A stretch of 30,584 bases of DNA from JALONO01 sp038209965 (GTDB lineage: Bacteria > Bacteroidota > Bacteroidia > Cytophagales > Thermoflexibacteraceae). Both the position numbers and the translations under genes were made by a program. The stretch lies in the NCBI GenBank assembly GCA_038209965.1, contig JBBQXF010000056.1, forward strand, positions 1 through 30,584, in the 5' to 3' direction. Below are positions 7,597 to 15,212 of this stretch, piece after piece. The notes below the pieces were generated by a model. It saw nothing but the letters and a program-made list of their open reading frames with translations. It was not told the origin of the DNA and did no database searches. Each line of letters starts with the position of its first letter. Position 1 is the first letter of the stretch.

Positions 7597-8394
7597 CTAG
7601 CCCAACCACCAAAGCAAACCCCACCCCACCCCGGTCAGTGGGGCGCAGATCCAAAGGGCCAACCGAAATGGCAGGGCCGCGATCCGCAAAGCCCGGCTGG
7701 CAAACCCCGACGAAGCCGCCACAGCCTTGCCAATTTTTTGAGTGCCACTTTCGGCGTATTGGCGCAGAGTTTGGGTGCGCTGGGCGGCTTGTGGGCCCAC
7801 CGCCTCTGCTACTTTGGCCTGCCCCGCGTCCAGGCGGTCTGCCACTTGCTGGGCCAATGCCCCGACCACGGTATTGATCAAACTGCTGATCGGCCCGCCC
7901 AGCAGTGGCAACTTGCGCTCCATTGCCTTGCTTATTCCGGGCAGCAAAACCAGATAGACCGTGCCCAGTGCCACTTCCGACAATTTGGGCCGTTGCCCAG
8001 GGTTGGCTTGACCGCTAAACTGGCCAACATCGGTCAAGATCCGGGCTGCGGTATCAGTCGTCAATTGCCCGATTTGATCCACATCACGGGCCAATTGCTT
8101 GGTAAAACGCACGATCCCCCATAAAATCCCGTTGACCAACGCTCCTACCCCGCCCAACCCCAAAGTTAAAATGGCCAAACCGGGGCGGGACTCAAAGAAC
8201 CAATAGCCGCCAATAAGTACCACCATCAGTCCCAGTACCAACACTGGCCCCAAGACCAATCTGGCCGCATAGCGCGGGAAGATCAATAGTTCAGCAATGG
8301 TATCGAACAAGGCTTGGTTTTGATAATTGGCAAAGTCGATCCCAGTCTGTTCGCGCAAACGTTGGCCAAGGGCAAGGAGGGCAGGTGCTTTCAT
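7597..8394 (-). CDS. Membrane protein of unknown function
   Basis: 265 residues. After a short soluble N-terminus (KAPALLALGQRLREQTGIDF) come two clear membrane helices, VLGPVLVLGLMVVLIGGYWFF and LAILTLGLGGVGALVNGILWGIV. A long amphipathic middle follows (TKQLARDVDQIGQLTTDTAARILTD, then LIN-TVVGALAQQVADRLDAGQAKVAEAV), and a hydrophobic C-terminal hairpin (IAALPFRLALWICAPLTGVGWGLLWWLG) ends the protein. The frame is open back to 8613, but that extension overlaps the divergent promoter region and cinA, so the ATG at 8394 is chosen. The helix layout, with a middle able to lie on or scaffold a membrane, recalls uncharacterised Bacteroidota membrane proteins; I do not recognise the family. Confidence 0.65.
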   Translation of the reverse strand: MKAPALLALGQRLREQTGIDFANYQNQALFDTIAELLIFPRYAARLVLGPVLVLGLMVVLIGGYWFFESRPGLAILTLGLGGVGALVNGILWGIVRFTKQLARDVDQIGQLTTDTAARILTDVGQFSGQANPGQRPKLSEVALGTVYLVLLPGISKAMERKLPLLGGPISSLINTVVGALAQQVADRLDAGQAKVAEAVGPQAAQRTQTLRQYAESGTQKIGKAVAASSGFASRALRIAALPFRLALWICAPLTGVGWGLLWWLG

Positions 8395-8439
8395 GGATGG
8401 GGCTGGCCAATGGACCAACCCACGAATTAACGCAATTTT

Positions 8440-8452
8440 CGCAAGGCTTGCG
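8440..8452. repeat. Short perfect dyad in divergent spacer
   Basis: CGCAA GGC TTGCG, a perfect five-base inverted repeat around GGC, lies between the leftward membrane-protein gene and cinA. It may be a hairpin or small operator; the arms are short, so chance is possible. Confidence 0.25.
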
Positions 8453-8556
8453 CGTTCGCTATGCCTGATTTTATTACCTTGCGGGGTGAATGTGGCCAAA
8501 CAATCGCCCAGTATCCGGGCATTGTTTGGCTTAACCCTCAAATCAGCTTTCGCAAT

Positions 8557-9801
8557 ATGACAAATATTTTTGCAGAGATAATCACCATTGGCGATGAAAT
8601 CTTGTATGGGCAAATTGTTGATACCAACTCACAATGGATGAGCGCCGAATTGGACAAGATGGGGATCCGGGTGCTGCGCAAAGTGGCCGTGGGTGACACC
8701 CAAGCCGCAATCTTGGGGGCCGTACAAAATGCCCAAGCGGACATCATCTTGATGACCGGCGGCCTCGGCCCCACTAAGGACGACATCACCAAAACCATGC
8801 TCATGGAGTACTTCGGTGGGCAATTGGTGCTGGACGAAGGCGTGCTGGCCAATCTCACCCGCTTGTTTTCCATGCGGGGGCGCGAAGTGAGCCTCACCAA
8901 TCGCGAGCAGGCAATGGTGCCCGATAACTGTCAAGTGTTGATGAATGCCGTGGGCACAGCGCCCGGAATGTGGTTTGAGCACGGGGGCAAAGTATATGTG
9001 TCCATGCCCGGCGTGCCCTACGAGATGAAGTGGCTGATGGCCAACCGCGTGATCCCTAGGCTGCGCGAGAAATTTGATGCGCCCACCATCATCCACAAAA
9101 TGATCAAAACGATCAACGTGCCCGAATCCACCCTGTCCGACCTGATCGAGGCGTGGGAACTGGCCTTGCCACCCCACATCCGGCTGGCTTATTTGCCCAG
9201 AATGGGGCAGGTGCGGCTCCGGCTCACGGGCACTGGCCGCGACCGGGCCCAGCTCGAGGCGGAGATCCAAGCCGAAATGGCCAAAGTGATGCCCCTGATC
9301 CAAAAATATGTGTACGGCTTTGACGATGACGAGATTGAGAAAGTGGTGGGCCAACTGCTGGTGAACCAGGGCAAGACCATCGCCACTGCCGAAAGTTGTA
9401 CCGGCGGCTTTGTCGCCCACCAGCTCACCCAACAGGCCGGGGCCAGCCGCTATTTCATGGGGGGCGTGGTCGCGTATTCCAACGAAGTGAAAATGAGCCA
9501 GTTGGGAGTGCAGGCCGCTACCTTGCAAGCCCACGGGGCCGTGAGCGAAGAGACCGCCAAAGAAATGGCTGCTCAAGTGCGCCTGCGCTATGGCACCGAT
9601 TTTGGCATAGCCACTACGGGTGTAGCCGGGCCAGATGGTGGCAGCCCGGCTAAGCCAGTCGGTATGGTGTGGATTGCCCTGGCCGATGCCGACGGGGTAG
9701 AGGCCCGAAAATTGCAACTGACCACCGAGCGCGGCCTCAACATCTCCCTGACCAACAATTCAGTGCTAAACTGGGTACGGATGCGGTTGGAAGGGTTGTA
9801 A
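8557..9801 (+). CDS. cinA: CinA: competence/damage-inducible protein, NMN deamidase
   Basis: 414 residues. The N-terminal COG1058/MoCF-like domain (about 1-170) shows EIITIGDEILYGQIVDTNSQW and the MTGGLGPTKDD motif. The C-terminal PncC domain (about 255-414) shows TAESCTGGFVA, GGVVAYSNEVK and TTGVAGPDGGSPAKPVG, with the Ser/Thr-rich active site of nicotinamide-nucleotide amidohydrolase. The likely role is recycling or clearing of NAD by-products in the cytoplasm (ADP-ribose pyrophosphatase plus NMN deamidase). The open frame extends to 8461, but MTNIFAEIITIGDEI is the standard CinA beginning. Confidence 0.96.
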   Translation: MTNIFAEIITIGDEILYGQIVDTNSQWMSAELDKMGIRVLRKVAVGDTQAAILGAVQNAQADIILMTGGLGPTKDDITKTMLMEYFGGQLVLDEGVLANLTRLFSMRGREVSLTNREQAMVPDNCQVLMNAVGTAPGMWFEHGGKVYVSMPGVPYEMKWLMANRVIPRLREKFDAPTIIHKMIKTINVPESTLSDLIEAWELALPPHIRLAYLPRMGQVRLRLTGTGRDRAQLEAEIQAEMAKVMPLIQKYVYGFDDDEIEKVVGQLLVNQGKTIATAESCTGGFVAHQLTQQAGASRYFMGGVVAYSNEVKMSQLGVQAATLQAHGAVSEETAKEMAAQVRLRYGTDFGIATTGVAGPDGGSPAKPVGMVWIALADADGVEARKLQLTTERGLNISLTNNSVLNWVRMRLEGL

Positions 9802-9845
9802 GTGAATGGGCCAACTTGGATTGCCCAATTTTGCCCAGCTTCATA

Positions 9846-9853
9846 TAAGTTTA
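9846..9853 (+). promoter_or_regulatory. -7-like box for the VWA gene
   Basis: TAAGTTTA (one mismatch to TAnnTTTG), with a TTG at 9821-9823 22 bases upstream. It implies transcription start near 9859 and supports the ATG at 9880 over the GTG at 9802. Confidence 0.35.
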
Positions 9854-9879
9854 CAGGTTTTTTACGTTTACTTGGATCT

Positions 9880-10851
9880 ATGACCTGGTTTAATTCATTT
9901 GCCATTGTGGAGATAGTGCTCGCGAGCGTGTTCTTGTTGCTGTATATTTTTTATATCGGCAAAATGCACCGCATTGCCAGTATCATGCACACATCTGCCC
10001 GCCGGGTTTGGCTCAAATTTGCCCTCAGGGTGGTGTATTTCAGTCTCATGCTCATTGCATTGTTGGGCCCTTCGTTTGGCGAAATCTTGAAAAAGGAGAT
10101 CAAGATCGTTGGCAAAGACATTTACATTGCGGTCGATCTGTCGCAATCGATGAACGCCATCGACATCCAGCCCTCCCGCCTTGAGAAAATCAAATTTGAA
10201 ATCAAAAAGATTATCAATGAATTTAGCGCAGATCGGATCGGCATCATTATTTTTTCATCGGAATCGTTTCTCCAGTGCCCACTCACGTATGATCAGAGTT
10301 CTCTCAACTTGTGGGTAGAATCGCTCAAGACCTCCCTCGTGCCCAGTGGGGGCACCGATTTTGGCCCACCGCTCAAAATGGCCGCCGATAAGTTGAAGGA
10401 TGAAGATCCCGCCCAAAAAAGCCAAGCCAAATTGGTCATCCTCATCAGTGACGGCGAAGATTTTGGCGAAGACACCCAAGAAATGGCCGGTGAACTGGAA
10501 AGCAACCAGATCAAAGTGTTTACCTTGGGCATTGGCACGGAGAAAGGCGGCAAAATTCCTTACCGGGAACGCAGTTTCAAGCGCGACCAAAGCGGGCGGG
10601 AAGTGGAAACCAAGCTCAACCCGAGTGCCCTCAAGGACATTGCCGAACTGACCAAAGGCCAATACTTTGAGATCAATGACCAACAAAATGAAGTTAACAA
10701 ACTCATCAAAGCGGTGAAAGCGGTTAAGGGCCAGCTCCGAGATACCAAACAAATGGACACTGCTGCCAACGATTACCAATACTTCTTGCTCGTTGCTTTT
10801 GCCCTGTTGCTCGTCGATGTACTGCTGACGGTCAGAACCATCAAAATATAA
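9880..10851 (+). CDS. Membrane-anchored VWA domain protein, BatA/BatB-like
   Basis: 323 residues. Two N-terminal membrane helices (about 7-27 and 45-66) and one C-terminal helix (about 301-320) enclose a von Willebrand A domain. The MIDAS metal site is visible: Asp86-x-Ser88-x-Ser90 in DLSQSMN, Thr in PSGGTDFGPPL and Asp in LISDGEDFGED. This is the topology of the aerotolerance (Bat) proteins, with the VWA domain in the periplasm or membrane interface. The usual bat companions (MoxR ATPase, DUF58 protein, second VWA protein, TPR protein) are absent; the neighbours are cinA and cytidine deaminase, so this is a stand-alone copy whose partner is not known. Confidence 0.88.
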   Translation: MTWFNSFAIVEIVLASVFLLLYIFYIGKMHRIASIMHTSARRVWLKFALRVVYFSLMLIALLGPSFGEILKKEIKIVGKDIYIAVDLSQSMNAIDIQPSRLEKIKFEIKKIINEFSADRIGIIIFSSESFLQCPLTYDQSSLNLWVESLKTSLVPSGGTDFGPPLKMAADKLKDEDPAQKSQAKLVILISDGEDFGEDTQEMAGELESNQIKVFTLGIGTEKGGKIPYRERSFKRDQSGREVETKLNPSALKDIAELTKGQYFEINDQQNEVNKLIKAVKAVKGQLRDTKQMDTAANDYQYFLLVAFALLLVDVLLTVRTIKI

Positions 10852-10952
10852 ACCCAACCACCCTTGTTTTTCTATTTACCGAGAAAGCAAGTCATTGAAA
10901 ATCATTGAAACAAACCTTGTTGATTGTCAAAATCACTTTAATCTTTGCCTTA

Positions 10953-11441
10953 ATGCCATTGCGACGCGACCTGAGCCTGTGGATAGATGTGTACCAAGAC
11001 CTGGCCGAACTGGCCGGGCCCGAGCGCAACCTGTTGATCCAAGCCCGGTTGGCTTGCCAATCTTCCTATTCCCCCTATTCCCATTTTGAGGTGGGGGCGG
11101 CAGTTCTGCTGGCCGACGGCACCGTGGTGCAGGGCAGCAACCAAGAAAATGCCGCCTATCCGTCAGGCTTGTGCGCGGAGCGGACTGCGCTCTTCGCCGC
11201 TGCCTGCGCCAAACCGGGCGTGCCCGTGCTAATGCTGGCCGTTGCTGCCCGCCGGGCTGGCTCAGCGTCGTTTGTGGCCGCGTATCCATGCGGGGCTTGC
11301 CGCCAAGTAATGGCCGAGTACGAAACCAAATCGCAAGGGCCGCTCAAGATCCTCATCGATACAGGAACCGAAATCCTCGTGGCCGAGTCGGTCCAAGTGC
11401 TGCTCCCCCTCAGCTTTGGGCGCGGGCAATTGGCAGTTTGA
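10953..11441 (+). CDS. cdd: Cytidine deaminase
   Basis: 162 residues. Deaminates cytidine and deoxycytidine in pyrimidine salvage, in the cytoplasm. The zinc and catalytic residues are Cys74 and Glu76 in GLCAERTAL (the CAE form of tetrameric CDA) and Cys113/Cys116 in YPCGACRQVM. The substrate segment YSPYSHFEVGAAVLLADG is complete. The frame can be opened at a TTG (10905), but the ATG at 10953 directly precedes the normal N-terminal helix. A TTG at 10920 and TAATCTTTG just before the ATG look like a promoter with a very short leader. The tandem word tcattgaaaa/tcattgaaac lies upstream. Confidence 0.93.
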   Translation: MPLRRDLSLWIDVYQDLAELAGPERNLLIQARLACQSSYSPYSHFEVGAAVLLADGTVVQGSNQENAAYPSGLCAERTALFAAACAKPGVPVLMLAVAARRAGSASFVAAYPCGACRQVMAEYETKSQGPLKILIDTGTEILVAESVQVLLPLSFGRGQLAV

Positions 11442-11478
11442 ACGCTCCGGGGCCCTTTCCTTTTTGCTGACAATAACT

Positions 11479-11486
11479 TACCTTTG
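11479..11486 (+). promoter_or_regulatory. Bacteroidota -7 box TACCTTTG before the ABC permease
   Basis: Exact TAnnTTTG match 34 bases before the ATG at 11521. The nearest TTG (11464-11466) is only 12 bases upstream, shorter than normal for a -33 box. Confidence 0.45.
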
Positions 11487-11520
11487 CCAACCGGGTATTT
11501 ATTCCCTGCCCACCAAAACC

Positions 11521-12783
11521 ATGCTCCTCACCCTTCGCCTCGTGTTCGAGAGCCTACGGTTTGCGATAGGTGCCTTGCGCGAGAACCTATTGCGCACCAT
11601 TCTTTCCCTTTTGGGGGTAACCATCGGTATTTTCGCCATTATTGGGGTGCTCACCATCGTGGACACGCTGGAAAATAGCATTCGGGGCAGCCTTTCCTTT
11701 TTGGGCGACAAAGTCATTTACGTCGATACTTTCCCGTGGACTTTTGCCAAAGAAAAAGATTACGCGTGGTGGAAATATTTTCGGCGGCCAAACCCCACCT
11801 TCAATGAATTTAAGTTCTTGGAAAAACGGTTGTCCAAAGCCAGCTCAGTGGCCGTTTTTGCGGTGCGTGGCAACATCACGGTAAAGTACAAGAACAACAG
11901 CGCAAGCGGAAGCACTGTGCTGGGGGCGTCCTATCTCTACAATCGGGTTTCCGACATCAAGATCAAAGAAGGCCGCTATTTTAACCAACAAGAAGTAGAT
12001 CGGGGACGCAATGTGTTGATCATGGGAGCGCAATTGGCCGAGGATCTGTTTGGGACTTCCATCAACCCGATCGGCAAACAAGTACAAATCCGGGGGGGCA
12101 AATTTACCATCATTGCCTTGCTGAAAAAACAGGGCAGCTCTCTGCTCAACACCCCGGGCACCGACAATCTGTGCATTGTCCCCTATGGCAGTTTGGCCAA
12201 AATGTTCTCTTCTACCCGGCGGCGCGGGTTGCGGCCCCAGATTGCGATCAAGGGCTATGACGATGACCCCAAACTGGAGGAAGTAGAAAGTGAGACCCGG
12301 GGCCTGCTGCGGGCCTACCGGGGCCAAAAGCCCAAGGAAGAAGACAACTTTGCGCTCAACCGGCCCGAAGCTTTTGCCGAAGTGCTCAACTCCATCATTG
12401 CCACCCTCACGGGCGCTGGTTGGTTTATCAGCGTTTTTTCCATGCTGGTCGGCGGTTTTGGCATTGCCAATATCATGTTTGTGTCAGTCAAGGAACGAAC
12501 CAACTTGATCGGCATCCAAAAATCAATGGGGGCGAAAAATTTCTTCATCCTGTTCCAGTTTCTGTTTGAGGCCATTCTGCTGTGCATCATCGGGGGGCTG
12601 GCCGGGCTGGCGTTGGTGTCAATGCTCACTTTCTTTTCCACCGAAAGCTTTCAAATCAGCCTGAGCATGGGCCGGGTAGTCCTTGGCCTCACGCTGGCTT
12701 CGATCATTGGCATCATTGCGGGCATTGTGCCGGCCATTGTGGCCTCGCGCCTCGATCCCGTTATTGCCATCCGATCCAAATAA
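11521..12783 (+). CDS. ABC transporter permease, MacB/FtsX type
   Basis: 420 residues. Topology is the MacB pattern: one helix near residues 20-42 (TILSLLGVTIGIFAIIGVLTIV), then a large periplasmic domain (about 50-300, MacB_PCD), then three C-terminal helices (about 306-330, 347-372 and 388-413) forming the FtsX domain, with the typical SVKERTNLIGIQKSMGAK loop and the RLDPVIAIRSK ending. Such permeases form mechanotransmission complexes that act on periplasmic substrates or lipoproteins rather than importing. The partner ATPase is not in the window, so it must be encoded elsewhere. The upstream extension to 11416 overlaps cdd and is not used. Confidence 0.92.
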   Translation: MLLTLRLVFESLRFAIGALRENLLRTILSLLGVTIGIFAIIGVLTIVDTLENSIRGSLSFLGDKVIYVDTFPWTFAKEKDYAWWKYFRRPNPTFNEFKFLEKRLSKASSVAVFAVRGNITVKYKNNSASGSTVLGASYLYNRVSDIKIKEGRYFNQQEVDRGRNVLIMGAQLAEDLFGTSINPIGKQVQIRGGKFTIIALLKKQGSSLLNTPGTDNLCIVPYGSLAKMFSSTRRRGLRPQIAIKGYDDDPKLEEVESETRGLLRAYRGQKPKEEDNFALNRPEAFAEVLNSIIATLTGAGWFISVFSMLVGGFGIANIMFVSVKERTNLIGIQKSMGAKNFFILFQFLFEAILLCIIGGLAGLALVSMLTFFSTESFQISLSMGRVVLGLTLASIIGIIAGIVPAIVASRLDPVIAIRSK

Positions 12784-12795
12784 AACATTGATCTG

Positions 12796-12891
12796 TTCGT
12801 TAAGGTTTAACCAGTTGGCAAAGGCATTTCGGCGTGGCCGAACAATTGGCAAAGTTAGGCCGCCGATACCTATTGTCTTAACGAATTTTTT
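12796..12891 (+). terminator. Nested hairpin with U-tract after the ABC permease
   Basis: The outer arms TTCGTTAAG (12796-12804) and CTTAACGAA (12877-12885) are a perfect nine-base match. Inside, CGGC-GT-GGCC (12830-12839) pairs with GGCC-GCCG (12858-12865), leaving an 18-base loop, and there is a GGTT/AACC mini-hairpin near 12804-12812. Six T residues follow at once (12886-12891). The structure ends only 18 bases before the next gene, so it may terminate the permease transcript, act as an attenuator for the STAS gene, or be a small RNA of about 95 bases. Confidence 0.5.
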
Positions 12892-12909
12892 CAGTTTTAA
12901 CCGTATTGG

Positions 12910-13329
12910 ATGGAGCTTATCTTCAAGAGCCAATTTGTAGAAATTTTCTTTTCAGCAGAAAAATCTTTGATCTGCGATGTCTGGTCCCGGGAAACGGCCC
13001 AAATGGAGGAAGATGAGTTTAAACAAACGCTGTTGGTGCTGCTCAATTTAGCCTTTGATAAGGGCGCGGAGGTTGAACTTTCGGACAGCCGGAACATGAT
13101 GTTCCCAGTTACCCCCGATCTTCAAGCGTGGATAGTGGAGCACATGAACCGACCAGCCAGCGCGGCAGGTTTCAGGAAAGTGGCATTTTTGCGGCCCACC
13201 GAATTCATCGAGCGGCTGTCCATCGAGCAGGTGGTGGCCGAATTTCAGGAATTGGAAGCCTCGGGTGGCTATCGGTCGGCCTATTTCGATGAGTATGACA
13301 AAGCCGAAAAATGGCTGCTGGCCAAGTGA
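12910..13329 (+). CDS. SpoIIAA-like STAS/SEC14 domain protein
   Basis: 139 residues, cytoplasmic, no membrane segment. The order of elements fits the small Bacteroidota STAS/SpoIIAA-like proteins: strand ICDVWS, a helix region EEDEFKQTLLVLLNLAF, the ELSDSRNMMFPVTPDLQAWI motif in the middle, KVAFLRPTEFIERLSIEQV and the C-terminal YFDEYDKAEKWLLAK. Function of these proteins is not established; a ligand-binding or signalling role is guessed from the fold. The start is directly after the nested hairpin with the T-tract. Confidence 0.7.
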   Translation: MELIFKSQFVEIFFSAEKSLICDVWSRETAQMEEDEFKQTLLVLLNLAFDKGAEVELSDSRNMMFPVTPDLQAWIVEHMNRPASAAGFRKVAFLRPTEFIERLSIEQVVAEFQELEASGGYRSAYFDEYDKAEKWLLAK

Positions 13330-13388
13330 TGGCCAATGGCAAGTCAAGGGTTCCCCAAAATGTTGTCTTTTATTTGCGCCTTGATCCT

Positions 13389-13437
13389 GCCAATGATTGC
13401 TTTTGAACCAAAGCAACTGATCATACCATTCATTGGC
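13389..13437. repeat. Extended inverted repeat upstream of the MpaB-like gene
   Basis: GCCAATGA (13389-13396) pairs with TCATTGGC (13430-13437), and directly inside it TTGCTTT (13397-13403) pairs with AAAGCAA (13410-13416) around a six-base loop. This gives a 15-base-pair stem interrupted by one 13-base bulge on the right side. It lies 28 bases before the ATG at 13465, in the position of a leader hairpin or operator. Confidence 0.5.
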
Positions 13438-13464
13438 TAACTTGCACCATACCCGACAAAACCA

Positions 13465-14352
13465 ATGGCCCAAACCTACCCCAAGCCCCTGGGTTTCTTG
13501 CGCAACCACGCAGTGGCCCGCGAAATCGCCAGCCTGGATCCCCAGCGGGATCACATCCGAATGGTTCACCTGCTGACCTGCTACGAATTCCCGTGGGACA
13601 TGGTCAGGGCGTTGGAAGTGGCCCTGATGCGAACCTTTGCCAGCCCCAGCATCTCGGCCCTACTGGCGCGGACGGGGGAATTTCACCAGCATGGGCAGAA
13701 ACGCTATGACGATACGGCGGTGCTGGTGGCCGAGTTCATGCAAAAAGGGTACGACAGCCCCGATGGCGTGCGGGCCATCGCCCAAATGAACAAGATCCAC
13801 GGGTTGTTCAAAATCGCCAATGAAGATTTTTTGTACGTATTGAGCACCTTCGTGCTGGATCCGATCCGGTGGATCGACCAGTATGGCTGGCGCAAATTGA
13901 CCAATCCCGAAATGGAAGCCCTGTTCCAGTTTTTTCGGGAAATCGGCTTGCGGATGCACTTACAGCAAGTGCCAGCCACGTTGGCCGATCTGCAACGTTT
14001 TGCCCAAGACTACCAAGACCGCTATTTTAAGTATCATCCAACCAATGCCCACGTGGCCGATGCCACCGTGCGGATCATGGCGGGCTGGTACCCCAAACTG
14101 TTCACCCCGCTGGTGAAACCGGCTGTCCGGGCACTCCTAGATGCCGATATGCGGCGGGCCTTTGGCTACGCCGACCCGTCACCCTGGCTCCGGGCCTGCC
14201 TCAATGGCGGGCTGGGCATTCGCGCCCGTTTTATCCGGCACTTCAATTTCGGGAGCTCGCCCCGGTTGCTGACCAATTCGCTGATCCGCACTTATCCGCA
14301 AGGCTATGCCATTGAGGACGTTGGACCGGCCAAAATAGTAAATAAATCGTAG
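13465..14352 (+). CDS. MpaB/rubber-oxygenase (DUF2236) family protein
   Basis: 295 residues, all helical and without a signal peptide. Residues conserved in latex-clearing protein and fungal MpaB-type haem-b oxygenases are visible: Arg80 and Thr84 in QKRYDDTA and the haem-ligand-type His112 in MNKIHGLFK. The following segment, ANEDFLYVLSTFVLDPIRWIDQYGWR, is typical. Members bind haem b and cleave C=C bonds of isoprenoid-type substrates; the substrate here is unknown. It sits four bases before a glycosyltransferase gene, so the two are co-transcribed. Confidence 0.85.
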   Translation: MAQTYPKPLGFLRNHAVAREIASLDPQRDHIRMVHLLTCYEFPWDMVRALEVALMRTFASPSISALLARTGEFHQHGQKRYDDTAVLVAEFMQKGYDSPDGVRAIAQMNKIHGLFKIANEDFLYVLSTFVLDPIRWIDQYGWRKLTNPEMEALFQFFREIGLRMHLQQVPATLADLQRFAQDYQDRYFKYHPTNAHVADATVRIMAGWYPKLFTPLVKPAVRALLDADMRRAFGYADPSPWLRACLNGGLGIRARFIRHFNFGSSPRLLTNSLIRTYPQGYAIEDVGPAKIVNKS

Positions 14353-14355
14353 GGT

Positions 14356-15111
14356 ATGATTGGATTGTCCGCCGTAGTGATCACCAAAAACGAGGATCGG
14401 AAAATTGGCGACTGCTTGGATTCGTTACTTAAAGTGACCGATGATGTGGTAGTGGTGGACTCGGGCAGCACCGACCGCACGCGCGAGATCTGTCTGGCCA
14501 AGGGGGCACGTTTTTTCACCCGGGCCTGGGATGGGTACGCCGGGCAAAAGAATTTTGGCAATGCCCAAGCCCGCCACGATTGGGTGGTTTCCATCGATGC
14601 CGACGAACGGCTTTCGGATCAACTAGTGGCCAGCATCGGGTTGGCTTTCGCCCAAGAGCGCCCCTATGATGCTTACACCCTGCCCTTTGCCACCTATTTT
14701 TGTGGCCAATGGATCAGGTTTGGTGGCTGGAACCCCGAGTGGCACGTCCGCATTTTTAACAAGCGGGCCCTCCAATGGAACCACGATGCCGTCCATGAAG
14801 GCCTGACCTTGGGGTTCCAGCACCGGATCGGCAAACTTGCCGGGCAAGTACGGCACTACACTGTGGATAACCTTGCCGATTTTTACGCCAAGACTGAAAT
14901 TTACAGCACTCTATTTGCGGAGCGGGGCCAAGCAGCGGGCAAACGATCCACGTGGGCCAAACGGCTGTTCAGCCCCGTTTTTCGCTTTGTGGCCGAGTAC
15001 TTTTTTCGGCTGGGTTTTTTGGATGGGCGGGCGGGTTATCGCATTGCCCGCGAAAATGCCCGCTACACTTACCTCAAGTACCTAAAATTGCACCGGAAAA
15101 CGGCGACCTAA
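14356..15111 (+). CDS. Family 2 glycosyltransferase (LPS core WaaE/KdtX-like)
   Basis: 251 residues. GT-A fold signatures: SAVVITKNEDRKIGDCLDSL at the N-terminus, VVDSGSTDRTREI near 34-45 and the metal-binding DAD at 81-83 in SIDADERLS. The acceptor-side segments FGGWNPEWHVRIFNKR and the HEGLTL motif, plus the C-terminal FRLGFLDGRAGYRIA, are typical of the small GT2 enzymes that add sugars to lipopolysaccharide core or related glycans at the cytoplasmic face. It starts four bases after the MpaB-like gene. Donor and acceptor cannot be read from the sequence. Confidence 0.88.
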   Translation: MIGLSAVVITKNEDRKIGDCLDSLLKVTDDVVVVDSGSTDRTREICLAKGARFFTRAWDGYAGQKNFGNAQARHDWVVSIDADERLSDQLVASIGLAFAQERPYDAYTLPFATYFCGQWIRFGGWNPEWHVRIFNKRALQWNHDAVHEGLTLGFQHRIGKLAGQVRHYTVDNLADFYAKTEIYSTLFAERGQAAGKRSTWAKRLFSPVFRFVAEYFFRLGFLDGRAGYRIARENARYTYLKYLKLHRKTAT

Positions 15112-15212
15112 CAAGCTTTTGCCTGCCCACCTTGCATATTGCCCCCAAAATGCCACCTTTGCAACTGGCTTGACTTTTTGGCCTGCCACTGACCCTTAAA
15201 TCGCTCAAAACC

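Noticed and set aside
9802..9879. N-terminal extension of the VWA protein from a GTG
   Set aside because: The likely promoter lies inside this segment and the residues are not typical of the family N-terminus.
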